This document shows positions 9,713 to 20,880 of a stretch of DNA of 64,000 nucleotides, piece by piece. Every line of letters starts with the position of its first letter. The stretch's first letter is position 1. Position numbers and translations under genes: made by a program. The notes beneath the pieces were generated by a model. The model was not told the origin of the DNA, made no database searches, and saw only the letters and a list, made by a program, of their open reading frames with translations. The stretch is from Armigeres subalbatus (taxonomy: Eukaryota; Arthropoda; Insecta; Diptera; Culicidae): assembly GCF_024139115.2 (NCBI RefSeq), contig NC_085140.1, positions 104,792,988 to 104,856,987 on the forward strand, read 5' to 3'.

Positions 9713-11111
9713 AAGCCCTAGAAGATTTAAAAAATACGACGAAAAACAAATCCGTATTGAATCGGTTAAACACCTCGTCGTCGAAGTATGATGTCTTCCA
9801 CATACGAGGGCTAGGCCTCGCCCCTTCTTCCGTCCGCTGAATGCTGGTCATATAGTCGATACTGTAGCGAACCGCCAGGTGGTCGCTGTGAGTGTAGCCA
9901 TCATCTACCCTCCAGTTCGAACTACTCGTTTGGCCAGAGCTCCAGAACGTAACGTCGACAATCGACTCGGCCCAGTTCCAGCTGTAGGTACTTTTGGTAC
10001 CGACATAAGCCAAGTTCACATCCAACATGGCCAGTGATTCCAGCAGGATCTGCCCCCGTTGATTCGTGGATCGGCTTCCTCATTCCACGGCGCAAGCGTT
10101 GAAGTCCCCCGCTATCACCACCGGCCTACGCCCCGTCAAGTTATCCATCCCCCATTCAGCAACTGTCTGACACAGTAGTTGCTGGGCTGCATCACAGTGG
10201 TTCAGGTTTAGCTGCGTTACCTGCACTGTGATTTTGCAGCACGCTTAAACGCCAGGCACTTCGAACCCCCATGGGGTGCTTGCTGTTCGCAGCTTTGCTG
10301 GAACAGATCAAACAGTTGGGAGGGTTCGTGCCGCATTGTGCCTTATGTCCCTCCAATCCGCAGCGTCGACAGAGCTTGCTTCTGTCAGGGCCTTTGCAGT
10401 CCCATTGCTTGTGCCCCGGTTCCAGGCACTTGAAGCAAACTTCGGGTTGCTCATATATGCCAACAGGGCATACCGACCACCCCACCTTGACGCTCCCTAA
10501 CTTGACTACCTTGGAGGCGTCCGATGCAGATAGCCGAACCAATACTACCTGTGTCCCTGCCAGACCTTTCCGTTGCCGAACGGCTGCGGTGGACGCCTCC
10601 ACTTCACACTGTCACCGCAGTGCCGTGACGAGCTCTTCGACTTCGGTGATCTTGTCCAGGTCTTTAATTCGTAGATTCACCTCAGTCGTGAGTGCCGTCA
10701 CCTTGACCGTCTTGTGGCGCCCTTTTCCGAGACGCCCCGCTTCAGCTCGAGGATCATTTCGCCCTTCCGGGTACGTCTTATTCGACGTACGTCGGCGCCG
10801 AGTTCACCGAGCTTGACGTCACTCCTCATCGCCTTCAAGACGTCCGAGTACTTAGCCTCGTCCGTTTTGATGACTAGGGCATCGCCCCTGGAGCGATTGG
10901 CGCCTACCCTAGACTTCTTGCTACCCTCATTCGCCTGGGCCTTCTTTTCGGCCCTTGACGTCTTCGGTTTCCTCTTGTTCTTGACCAGGGTCCAGGAGGC
11001 GTCATCCCCCTCTATTTCCCTGGTCTGGTGCGGCTGAGAGCTCTCAGCCTACCGTAACCCCTTACCACCGTCTTTCCTGGGTGGACGGACCTTTCCAGGT
11101 CCTTCCTCCCC
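9712..11111 (-). mobile_element. R1-type LINE fragment: ORF1 (gag) and start of ORF2 (endonuclease)
   Basis: On the minus strand, gag sequence runs from about 11040 to 10192 and ends in zinc knuckles (CFKCLEPGHKQWDC, CRRCGLEGHKAQC, CLICSSKA). It is broken by frameshifts. ORF2 follows with the C-terminal half of the endonuclease (SIVDVTFWSSGQTSSSNWRV, DGYTHSDHLAVRYSIDY) down to about 9720. Gag coats the RNA and the endonuclease nicks the target in this family. The upstream end shows a G-run (C-run on plus, about 11103-11111) directly against a (TG)n/TATG tract at 11112-11132, an arrangement repeated near 14592-14612 and 15730-15770. The RT is missing; the fragment ends at the ~150-bp satellite. 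It may or may not be the same copy as 6305-8032. Confidence 0.8.
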
Positions 11112-12787
11112 CGTGTGTGTGTATGTGTGTTTTTTGACGTAGGAATTACGTCTTTCTTTACTATACTGGGTGTCATTTAGATTTTTAGAAATCGAGAGCG
11201 TTACGCTGGAAGGGAAGATTTTGAACGTTACTAGCGCTTTTATCTTTCGATGGATTTTTAAGATTTATATATCAATCGACTCGGAAACTCTCCACCATTT
11301 TGCATATTTCATTGAAATTAAAGATTATCAACGATAAGCTATTGAAAATTTCAATTCTTGTCAAAGCCAGTAAAAATTTCATATGTAACCAATCCCGTGC
11401 ATTCCTAACACGGACATCAGAATGCGGTATGTCACGGGCCTTCGGGTCTACCGCAAGATTTTCTTTGTGTATAAAAGAAAGTAGTTCCTATCGTGTCATT
11501 ACGAGTCATTACAATTTGTGACAGCAGCGCGCACTGACGTGCTTTTTGCTCGCTCATTTTTCGTTTCGTTCGTTCGTTCGCTGTGTTTACCTACATAGCG
11601 ACAGCATGCAGTCACCAGCGGTAGAACTGCCGGTGGGTCTGCGAATATGCATGAAAGAAGTGGGCGCATTTTTTGGTCATTCTGTGCTTGATGATGGTCG
11701 GATGCAGTGGGTGTCGGTTGCGATGGATGCAATCGCCCATCGCATCGCTCGGAGCTCACGGCTAGAGGCCGATGATGGCTGAGGCAGCGGTGGTGGATGA
11801 AGAAGAATATAAAATTTGAGAGATCTGGTCTGCTCATTGGTTTCATAATCCACATGATACCGGAATGGGTACGAGTCATGTCATATGACTGACCATATGT
11901 TAAGTTGTGTTTGGTACTAAACGACACGTACATTAAAACATGATGCTACTATAACAATTCAGATTCCCCAGCAAAAAGTAAAAATCAACTACACTGATGA
12001 AAATAAAAATTTGATTAAAATAATTACTTTCATTTATTTGCAGAAGGCATTAGCAATTAAAGATGCACAATCAGCAATAGTGTTAATATCCATTTTAGAT
12101 TAACAAATTTCGCTGTATTACATGTAAATGTTTTAAAAAAGTCCGCAAAAAATAATTTCCAGAAAAATATTTAAATAAACTTTATCTTATTCTTTGTTTT
12201 TCATTTTCAGAGAAATTGTATGATTAAACTTGACGTAGACTCGGAGTTTAGAATAAAAACATTAAATAATTTTTCGTTGATGTATTAGCAGTACCTCCTC
12301 TATTTTAGTAGAGTTACTGCTCCTTGACTTGTTTCTTATTCTTGTGATTTTTTCAGCAGTAAGCACGCATGTTAGCAAAAAGAAGCAACGGAATTGGTGC
12401 TGTATTTCTTTGTTTTGAAAACGGGACAGTTCCCCTAAAATAGCACATTTTGCCCAAGCCTGAAAATTTTAAAAATAGAATTTTTAAACTTCAAATACTA
12501 CCATCAATAAGAAATCTATAAATGCCCTACATTTGCTTGAATAAATAAGGGCTTAATAGATAGAAACAAAGCAATTCTAATTATGTATTTAATTATTAGT
12601 TTTATTTCCAGAAGTTTTGAATAAACAAATTGCTAATAATTCTACACAGCATGGAAGTTGTCGTTTCCAATATCAATACCTTTAATCAAACTCCATAGAT
12701 CCAAAAGTTAGAAGTTAAATGTAAATACGTTACGTTTATACAAGTCCTACGTCTACTCGCGGTTATGTTGAAAACATTACCCATTGC
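11112..12787. other. No recognisable gene; short TG tract, GC-richer patch, AT-rich remainder
   Basis: After the TG tract (11112-11132) the sequence is AT-rich. 11520-11800 is GC-richer, with CGTTCGTTCGTTCG and a 78-codon open frame that resembles nothing I know. 11940-12787 is AT-rich with nothing supportable. Confidence 0.4.
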
Positions 12788-14604
12788 TCGTTTTTTCTTC
12801 CTAAGCAATGGAGGGGGAATCTGCTCAACAGACATCCTGGGTTGTCCAGGAAGTGTGGGGTTAGGGACCACCTCCAACAGCAAACGAGGGAGGCAGGACT
12901 ACATACCCGACCCGCTAAACCGTTTCCATTGCCGCCAAGCCCATAGTCCCTTCGGTACAACCAGAAAGTAATGCTTCAAAGGGGGGCCAGTGCACAACGC
13001 ACCCTCGAGGTTAGCTGCGTGTCCTTGCAACACCGAACATCGTAACTCGCTTTTTTAGAAGAACACCATGGTATCGTGCCAGCGCGTTGCCGGCTTTCCA
13101 GGTGGCCTTACCACGCCTTGATTCCTCGGAAGGTGGGAAGGGTCGACTTCGCGCCTGCTTCCCTTTGCACGACTGGTATCAAGAATGATGATGCCGCGTG
13201 CACCCCAAATTGATCTTTCTGCGATAGGGCCTATTCGCCAGCACACAGAGGGACTTGCCGACGCGGTGCCTACGCCTGCCCCAGCCTTGACGAGGACCCC
13301 TTTCCGTCCTCGGGCTCGGAACCCGCCCGGTTGACCGACGCCGCGAAAGCGACGATACCATGTTGTTCTTCGCGCGGCCACTTGTTCGATAAAAGGATCG
13401 AGTTCGACCACAGAGCATGACCAGGACCACCGGTATGACCCATGAAGCCGACTCCGATCCCTTGGACCACCTCTTATTTTCGCCTGAACTAGCCATCCTT
13501 GAGTCCACGCGGCACCTTCTGTGTAGCTCCGAGACGATTTGGGCGATAGCCGATAAAACGGCGTTCCTGCCAACTTCATCTTTACACATCCTCCGAACTA
13601 GGTTGTCCGGGGTAGTGTCCAGACCACATGTGGCAAGCATGTGGTCACGCATTGCGCGAAAACGTGAGCACACGAACAACACGTGTTCCGCCGTTTCCTT
13701 TAAACCTGCGCACACCAAACACTCGGGCGAGGCCGAGCAAGCCAGCTGCGTTACCTGCACTTTGATTTTACAGCACGCTTAAACGCCGGGCACATCGAAC
13801 CCCCCACCTTGACGCTCCCTAACTTGACTACCTTGGAGGCGTCCGCTGCAGATAGCCGAACCAATGCTACCTGCGTCCCTGCCGGACCTTTCCGTAGCCG
13901 AACGGCTGCGGTGGGCGTCTCCACTTCACACTGTCGCCGCAGTGCCGTGACGAGCTCTTCGACTTCAGTGATCTTGTCCAGGTCTTTAACCCTTAGATTC
14001 ACCTCCGTCGTGAGTGCCTCATCTTGACCGTCTCGCCCAGGACCTCCTCCGCCAACTTCTTGTAGGCGGCGCCCTTTTGCGAGACGCCCCGCTTCAGCTC
14101 GAGTATCATCTCGCCCATCCGGGTACGTCTTATTCGACGTACGTCGGCGCCGAGTTCACCGAGCTTGACGTCACTCCTCATCGCCTTCAAAACATCCGAG
14201 TACTTAGCCTCGTTCGCCGTGATGACTAGGGCATCGCCCCTGGAGCGATTGGCGCCTACCCTAGACTTCCTGCTACCCTCATGTCGCCTACACTACTACC
14301 ACTAATTGAAGAATTGACTTGGTTTTCCATTTTGGTCCCACGAGTTGCTCGGGAAAAGAGGTCCACCACGCCAGAGCCCAGCATGACGCGGTAAGGGACA
14401 ATTACTGTGGAGGGTGCCCAGGTACCCCACAGGCTCCGTTAAAGGCCTAACTCATTATTTCACCCCCTGGCCATGCATCCCCTCGGCACGGGTCGCTTGA
14501 CGCCTTGGAATTAGGGGTTAGGGACGATGGTCCCGGTCTAACTCGCAGTGGCCATGGGGAGGGGTAGTCAAACCCTTGAAAATAGTCCCTGCTGCCCCGT
14601 GCCC
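12788..14604 (-). mobile_element. R1-type LINE, internally deleted copy (5'UTR + gag + 3' end)
   Basis: On the minus strand: a G-run at about 14595-14604, 5' untranslated sequence to about 14290, gag fragments (KYSDVLKAMRSDVKLGELGA-type sequence near 14170, VEELVTALRRQCEVE near 13930), then the ORF1 stop/ORF2 start. There MQVTQL is fused directly to the ORF2 C-terminal zinc segment (CLVCAGLKETAEHVLFVC), followed by the 3' region ending in an A-run at 12791-12796. Endonuclease and RT are absent. The six-residue ORF2 start matches the gag/endonuclease fragment at 10190-10230, so the deletion endpoint is visible. This copy could only have moved by using proteins from another element. Confidence 0.78.
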
Positions 14605-15735
14605 CCCCCCTCCCGTGTTTTTTTTTTTTTACAAGGGAGAATGCATTTACACACTAACCCAGTACACGTGCATTGTAGTTGCCAAACTACCACACGGAAG
14701 TGTACTGGAGTGTCGGACTCGACCATACCGGTAATACCGACTAAACTCCCTTGGGCTCCACCATCGTTTCCCCCAGGAACTACCTCGCAGTACTACTGCT
14801 GGGGGGATGGCAGTACTAAGCGTACTCGCTCATTATCGCTCACACAGGCACTCGTCCCACGCGAGACTGGCTTGGGTGCTCGCACACCATTCACTCCATT
14901 TGCTCCATTTAACTGCCTGGGCCTACAGATATTACGCTACGACACTCCTGCCTCAGCACGAGCAGATCAATCACACCACTGCCGAAGCAGACCACACGCT
15001 ACCCTGCCGAAGCAGGGACACTCCCCATGCACCACATGTGCACAACTGTAGGTGTGTGGGTACAACCCACTGCTACCCTGCCGCCGAAGCAGCTTCTCCA
15101 AAGACCATTCGCTCCATGTGACCCTTTTTTGGGTGCTCACTCTAACACTCCACTGCAATGCCTCGAGGTGTCGATGGGTACCTCGACTCCTACCTCAGCA
15201 TGTGCAGTCCATACTCAGACTTCTGCTGCGCTTCGAGGTGACAATAGCGGCGACACGCTATGACACTCCTGCCTCAGCACAACCAGATCACTCACTCCCT
15301 GCCGAAGCAGCTCACGCGCTACCCTACCGAAGTAGGGACACTCCCCAACTCACTCTAACACTCCACTGCCATGCCTCGAGGGTTCGATAGCGGTATGTAG
15401 GGACCAATCAACGATACTACGCTACGACACTCTTACCTTAGCATGTGCAGTCCATACTCAGACTTCTGCTGCGCTTCGAGGTGACAATAGCGGTGACGCG
15501 CTATGACACTCCTGCCTCAGCACAAACAGATCACTCACTCCCTGCCGAAGCAGCTCACGCGCTACCCTACCGGAGTAGGGACACTCCCCATGCCAATTGG
15601 CACTCCCTGGGCTTGTGCTTTTGAAGCGACACATAGTCGCTTTGATAGAGTCTGATTACGGGCACTTGTGGTTTTTTGGGAGGGATTTTAGCAGATCCCA
15701 CTGCTAAATCCCACCACGCCCTAGGCAGTTCTCCC
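14605..15735 (-). repeat. R1-type 5' leader region with internal tandem repeats
   Basis: Bounded on plus by a T-run with CCCTTGT-A-run context at 14620-14640 and by a C-run next to (TG)n at 15732-15750. Inside, a ~240-bp unit recurs: GACACTCCTGCCTCAGCAC at 14940, 15261 and 15503, and GCAGTCCATACTCAGACTTC at about 15205 and 15443. There is no credible protein. Read on the minus strand it resembles a leader of an R1-type element placed head-to-tail between the copies at 12788-14604 and 15793-18242 (inference). Confidence 0.55.
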
Positions 15736-15755
15736 CCCCCCCGTGTGTGGGTGTG

Positions 15756-15786
<31 letters not shown>

Positions 15787-15792
15787 TTTTTT
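15736..15792. repeat. C-run / (TG)n / long T-run junction
   Basis: A run of about nine C, then GTGTGTGGG(TG)n, then about 25 T. The T-run is the poly(A) tail of the minus-strand R1 copy; the C-run marks the start of the next element. The same three-part junction occurs near 11103-11135 and 14592-14633. Confidence 0.75.
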
Positions 15793-17404
15793 ATAAGGGT
15801 TAAAGGCCATCAAAAATCTGCGCGACAGACACCTCGAGCATCCACACTATGCTCGCAGGCGAACAGGATGGGCTCCTCCTGACCTGCTAAAAATGTGCAT
15901 CCCGGATAAAATGGGTCCCTTATCCTCCTTGCCTCGATCCCCCCAGGACCACGGGATGTTGCGACTACTTCGGAGGGGGGCTGTACTCATGCACTTCTTC
16001 TGAAATTCCGGCCCCTAGCTTATGCTTGTTCGCCAACTGGCTGGTTAATCCACTGCTCCACTGCAACGTAGTCTCGATCCCTCGACGGTCATGCACCGAA
16101 CCTCCTGACTCCCCCTGCGTCGAGGGTGGTCCACCAGTTCCGGTGAAGGAAACTTCCGCACTGGTGGTGCCCCGACTACCGGCGGCTATCGCAGGGGACG
16201 CTTTCACGCATTTTCTCGACATCGTCCTCGGGTGCCCTACGTACCCCAATCGCTTTCTTCTTCTTTCTTCTGCAGGTTGGCTGTTCGAGTGCCGAGGTCG
16301 GTCCGAGGATTCCGGTTGGCAGAAAACTTCCGGTTCACCGGCGCCGCGACGACCCGAAGCCAAACACTGCTCACTGCGCTGAATACTCCCCAGAATTGGC
16401 ACTTATTCGCTGATCTCGCCTCCATCTACGCTGCAGCTCCGACAGTATGTGCGTCACGACTCTGCTTACCGAATTCCACGTGTTTTCCTCGTGACACATT
16501 TGCTCTGCGATATTATCCGCCCTTGAGACAGGCATTTCTCTATGAATTTCCGGAAACCGCGGACAATAGAACACCACGTGCTCCGGCGTCTCTTCAACAT
16601 TCTCACATTCTGCACATAACGGGAATTGGTGTGTCCGAACCGATGTAAATACTTCCGAAAGCATCCGTGGCCCGACAGGAACTGCGTCATGTAGAAGTTT
16701 ACTTCGCCATGCTTTCTATTCATCCACGTCGACAGATTTGGAATGAGCCGGTGGGTCCACCTTCCTTTCTCAGTACTGTCCCACTTCTGCTGCCACATCG
16801 CCATCGAGCGAATTTTCGCCACCTTTCTCATGTTTCCGGTGTCTCTGCACTGGTAGCACTCGATGTCTTCCGCCAGGGTGATGCAAATGGGTACCATCCC
16901 GGCGATAACGCATACTGCCTCCGACGATATCGTTCTATACGCACTTGCAACTCGTATGGCCATCAGCCGGAACACACTTTTCAGCTTTTCCCGGTTCCGC
17001 TTGGTTTGCAGTGCTTTGCCCCAGGCAGGAACCCCATACCGCAGTATCGATGACGAGACACTAACTAGCAGACGCCTCGTGCTGCTTCGTGGGCCGCCAA
17101 CGTTTGGCATGATCCTCGCTATTGCGTTCATTGCCTTCGCCGACTTTTCACAGGCGTAGTCAACGTGGCTGTTGAAATTTAGCCGGTCGTCGATCATCAC
17201 TCCCAGGTGCTTCAGTGATCGCTTCGAAGCAATCGCATGTCCTCCGACGACGATTTCCATCCGCTGGATAGCCTTGCAGTTGCTGATTAATAGCACCTCC
17301 GTTTTGTGGTGAGCTATTTGTAGCTTAACTCCATTCATCCAGCTCTCGATCGTGGCTATTGCCTCTGTCACAGACGCCTCCACTTCTTCGAGTGTCTCGC
17401 CCTA
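15793..17404 (-). mobile_element. R1-type LINE copy D, 3' part (RT thumb, C-terminal zinc region, tail)
   Basis: On the minus strand from 17404: GETLEEVEASVTEAIATIES, AHHKTEVLLISN, HLGVMIDDRLNF, YGVPAWGKAL, then FLSGHGCFRKYLHRFGH and the C-terminal zinc motif CAECENVEETPEHVVFYC, ending in a long poly(A) (T-run 15767-15792). It is broken by frameshifts near 16640 and 16470. It directly abuts the inverted 5' part at 17405-18242. The FADD catalytic box that should join the two parts is missing at the junction. Confidence 0.85.
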
Positions 17405-18242
17405 CGCCTGACGCCTACAGGATAGTGATGAGCAAGACCAAAGGGAGCTCGTCATCCCCCGAACGGTCCCCGGATAGGTTGGCGAGGATTATCGAGGTTC
17501 TCTTCCTGTCCCGAGCCACAAGTCCCTGGCCTCCTGCAGCGCAAGGCCGAAATGGTGGCTCCGGTGACGAACGAAGAGTTACTCGCCAAATCCCCGGTAA
17601 CGAACAAAGCCCCAGGGCCTGATAGAGTTCCGAACAGCGCTCTCAAGACAGCAATCATAGCGAACCCGAACATGTTCAGGATAGCTATGCAGAGATGCCT
17701 AGATGAGTGTAGATTCCCCGAAAGATGGAAAAGGCAGAAATTGGTGTTGTTGCCGAAGGCCGGGCGATCCATCGGCGTATAGACCAATCTACCCGTAGAC
17801 ACGACAGGCAAGTTGCTAGAGAGGGCCATCTTCAACAGGCTGACCCCATACTTAGAGGGTACGAACGGCCTGTCAAGCAATCAGTTCGGTTTTCGCAAGG
17901 ATAAGTCCACGTTGGACGCTATTAACTCGGTGGTAAAGACCGCCGAGATAGCGATCCAACAGAAAAGGCGAGGTATTCGATACTGTGCGTTAGTGACACT
18001 TGATGTGAAGAACGCATTCAACAGCGCAAGCTGGGATGCCATCGCGCTCAGCCTACCGGTGGGCCTGTACCGGATTTTGGAAAGCTATTTCCAGAGCCGT
18101 GTACTATTATACGAGACCGATGCCGGTCAGAGAAGCGTACCTATTACCGCAGGAGTTCCGCAAGATTCAATACTGGGCCCGGTATTATGGAACTTTATGT
18201 ATGACGGGGTTCTGAAGCTAAAGTTCCCTTCTGGTCCCGAGT
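17405..18242 (+). mobile_element. R1-type LINE copy D, inverted 5' part (RT fingers/palm)
   Basis: On the plus strand: DAYRIVMSKTKG at about 17415, SPWPPAAQG, NKAPGPDRVPN, FRIAMQRCLDE, FGFRKDKSTLDAI (about 17887), RRGIRYCALVTLDVKNAFNS and ITAGVPQDSILGPVLWNFMY, stopping at LKFPSG near 18235. A stop lies after AGRSIGV. It is the upstream neighbour, within the element, of the 3' part at 15793-17404 but in opposite orientation, with the 5'-most end at the junction. That is the layout produced by twin priming. The distal end abuts unrelated DNA at 18243. Confidence 0.85.
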
Positions 18243-18899
18243 AGCACAAGCCAGACAAACATGGTTGCTGTAACTTGAATGTGACTAAATCTGGTCATAT
18301 TTGATTTTGATTTTGATTTTGCAAATCAAGTTTATAGAATTGTGTGAACTTATGCCCCAAAAACTATAGGAATTGTGTAATCGATTGATGAAAACCAAAT
18401 TCCGATGGAAGACTGCTGAGAACCGCAGTTTTGCTTCAAGTTCCCCTCTGCAGCTCTCAGCGGACGATCATCAGCCGCCCCTAACATAGCGAACAGACGT
18501 TGTTATGCGCCGATCGTAACATGGAAAACAGATGATCTATAGATTTGTAGAAGCCCTTTCAGCATATCATCATGATTCACACCGGGGTTGTTCACCCGGT
18601 CGTCCCAAAGGATGCTCGATCCCGCCCGATTCTACGGTACGGTCTGAATTCTAAATTCTCCATCACTGATTTCACTCTAAGATTACTATTTCTATCTATG
18701 AGATAATGGTATGCAAAGCAATGGTCGGTTGCAAACATTTGATCGTTCGAGTCAGATGAATAATAGCAGATGTATCAAAAAAGCCAAATAAATGTTTAGT
18801 TCGTTGCTCAAAAAGGATAAACATGACGATGCAAGTAAAAATCAAATATTTTTCAATATTTCCCTGAAACCACAATGATCAACCCTTCCGCAGCATGGT
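18243..18899. other. No recognisable gene
   Basis: AT-rich with a short (GATTTT)n stretch near 18300-18320. Nothing coding or structural is supportable. Confidence 0.4.
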
Positions 18900-19226
18900 G
18901 CACAGCGTGAACACACGGTCACCGATCGTCTGCCCCATGGCACCGCGTAGTTGTTTGTTGGCGCGAGTTGAGGGAGTCGAGTCGTAAAACAAGCTTTAGC
19001 GCGGCTACAGCCCGTAAAGTCACTCTCAGCTCAGCATCTCAGCTCGGTGGCGCACCATCACGACGGCACTCCATCTATCGACATCGCCACGACTGAACAG
19101 GGTTTGCCTGCACTCAGCAGCTCACCAGCGGACAGCAGGTTGCGATCAGTCATCCGTCCAACGAGCCAGTCAGTGCCAATGTACAGCTGAACGAGTGTGT
19201 TTCTCCCGCGCCGTTTCACTTAGATT
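18900..19226 (+). other. Candidate promoter and 5' untranslated exon
   Basis: GC-richer than its surroundings, with repeated CAGCTC/CAGTC motifs and TCAGTG start-like sequences (near 19165). It ends in ATT|GTGAGTTTTTTTTT, a strong splice donor at 19227. There is no long open frame. It resembles insect leader exons; the gene it would serve is not visible downstream. Purely compositional evidence. Confidence 0.35.
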
Positions 19227-20510
19227 GTGAGTTTTTTTTTATTTGCGTTCTTCTCTCAGCTCAGAGCTGGATTGTGATCGAGTGGATTATTTCAATCAGT
19301 TTGTTAGTTAGTGGTCCAGTGCTCAGTGGTTATACGATTGCCCTTACAGTCTCTACTACCGACCTAACTGCTTTACATAGTGCATACTGCTGCGAGGGTT
19401 AGATTTTTCGATAGCCTGCCTATTTGCGTCGCTTCGCATTTTTGATTTGGTGCATTTTAGTTGTTTACCAGCGTGGAATATTATTGACCGAGAGATCGCG
19501 GAACGGATTGTGTCGATTTTGTATGAATTTTTTCCACTGCGGATTCAGCTGATGTTGATTTTGCTTTTTTTGTGCGTCTGAAAGTGCATTGTGGCATAGT
19601 CATTGTTCGGGCTTTGAATAGTACTCGATCGCGATCGCGCTACAGTGAGTTTAATTTGTCATCCAAATTAATAATTTTCGCTGGCACTTCCTACTTTGGA
19701 GAGCAGAAAAACAGTAGGCACCAATAGCCATTTTTTCTCCTATGGTTAAATCATCATTCCAATCCTGAAGTAGGTATCATTATAATAGTTCGCATATATA
19801 GAGGTGATCACAGCGGTTTGTGTCGCTGTGTAGGAGAGAGGTGTGCAGATCAACCAGCAAGCGCTGGCCAGTGGCTGGGCACAAAAAAGCAGATCGAAAG
19901 AGCCAGAAAAATGTACAGTGGGCTAGGGTGTGCCGAGAAATCTGAAATATTGGAAATGTTTGATGTTGCGAGTCTGCTATTTTCCGTAATTTGCATGATT
20001 TGTTAACCTTCTAATGCCCAAACCGTCTTTAGACGGGGTATTTTGATTATTTTTTTTTGTAGTTTTCAATTATTCAGATTTCGAAAATAAAATGATTTTG
20101 ATCAATAGTATAAACTTCAATGCATGTTTGAATGTGGTTTAAACTTAAATTACAAAATTCGACACAATCATTAAAAATATATTGAAAATAGAGTATTTTT
20201 TGTTTTATCGTTATATGGTAATATGGTTGTCCACTGAATTATTCTAAAATCTAAACAAACCCAGTGTTGGTAAAAACTCAAAATCTCATTGAACAATGAA
20301 TCGCCTAATTTGAGCGTGCTTACAGCGGCAAACTAGGAGTATAACTTTCTGAAATAGTTCAGAAGAAGAAGTTCATAGTTTTGAGAAAACCCGCGTTAGA
20401 TGTCTTTCGCCATACAAATTTCTGGCAGTTAACTCATGCTGGCTATTTGCGCATATACTATAGCTTCTATATTTTTAAAACAGTTCGTCGCATAGAATAA
20501 TAGATACTCC
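19227..20510. other. AT-rich non-coding DNA
   Basis: No supportable gene. A 25-base block ATGTCTTTCGCCATACAAAT-TTCTGG at 20400-20426 also occurs in NDUFA8 intron 1 (5165-5191), so it is a dispersed repeat fragment. Confidence 0.4.
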
Positions 20511-20880
20511 TTCCAAGTATTAATTTCCATGCTTGCTGGTTTTATTTAATTCTTATAGCGGATTTATGAATGCAATCGCTATAGCTAGTTGCTCAGTTTT
20601 ATTGGCGCTCTTATTACCATTAGTTAACCTCTCATCAATTCGCTGAAAAGACATCAAAAGTCAAACGATTGATCTTATAAGCAGCTCTACGGTTGTGATG
20701 ACGAGCGTAACGAGTCATATTTTCAAAGCCCGATCAAAACCACAATTTTTGGTCATAATTTGGTCAAATGGATAACCCCAATACAACAACAACATTTTTC
20801 CGTTCGGAATTCATGATGGCCATATTGGAATACAGATTTCCACTTTCGCCATTATAACGGATGCTATACAAGGTTTGACA
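20511..20880 (+). mobile_element. Terminal fragment of a CCCAAG-ended DNA element, copy 1
   Basis: Starts CCAAGTATTAATTTCCATGC and continues with GCTCAGTTTTATTGGCGCTC, CAAAAGTCAAACG, GGTTGTGATGACGAGCGTAA, ATTTTTGGTCATAATTTGG and CATGATGGCCATATTG. The same order of blocks occurs on the minus strand at 63417 down to about 62990, with only moderate divergence. No protein-coding frame was found. Confidence 0.7.

Noticed and set aside
6305..11111. One full-length R1 element interrupted by repeats
   Set aside because: Possible, but the RT part has its own TG flanks and sits inside the composite repeat, so two separate copies explain the boundaries better.
11546..11782. 78-codon frame in a GC-richer patch
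   Set aside because: No recognisable similarity; the region could equally be a leader or old repeat.
13055..13760. Overlapping minus frames of 174 and 193 codons as host genes
   Set aside because: They are the C-terminal and 3' region of the R1-type LINE, matching 36038-36484 and 6310-6780.
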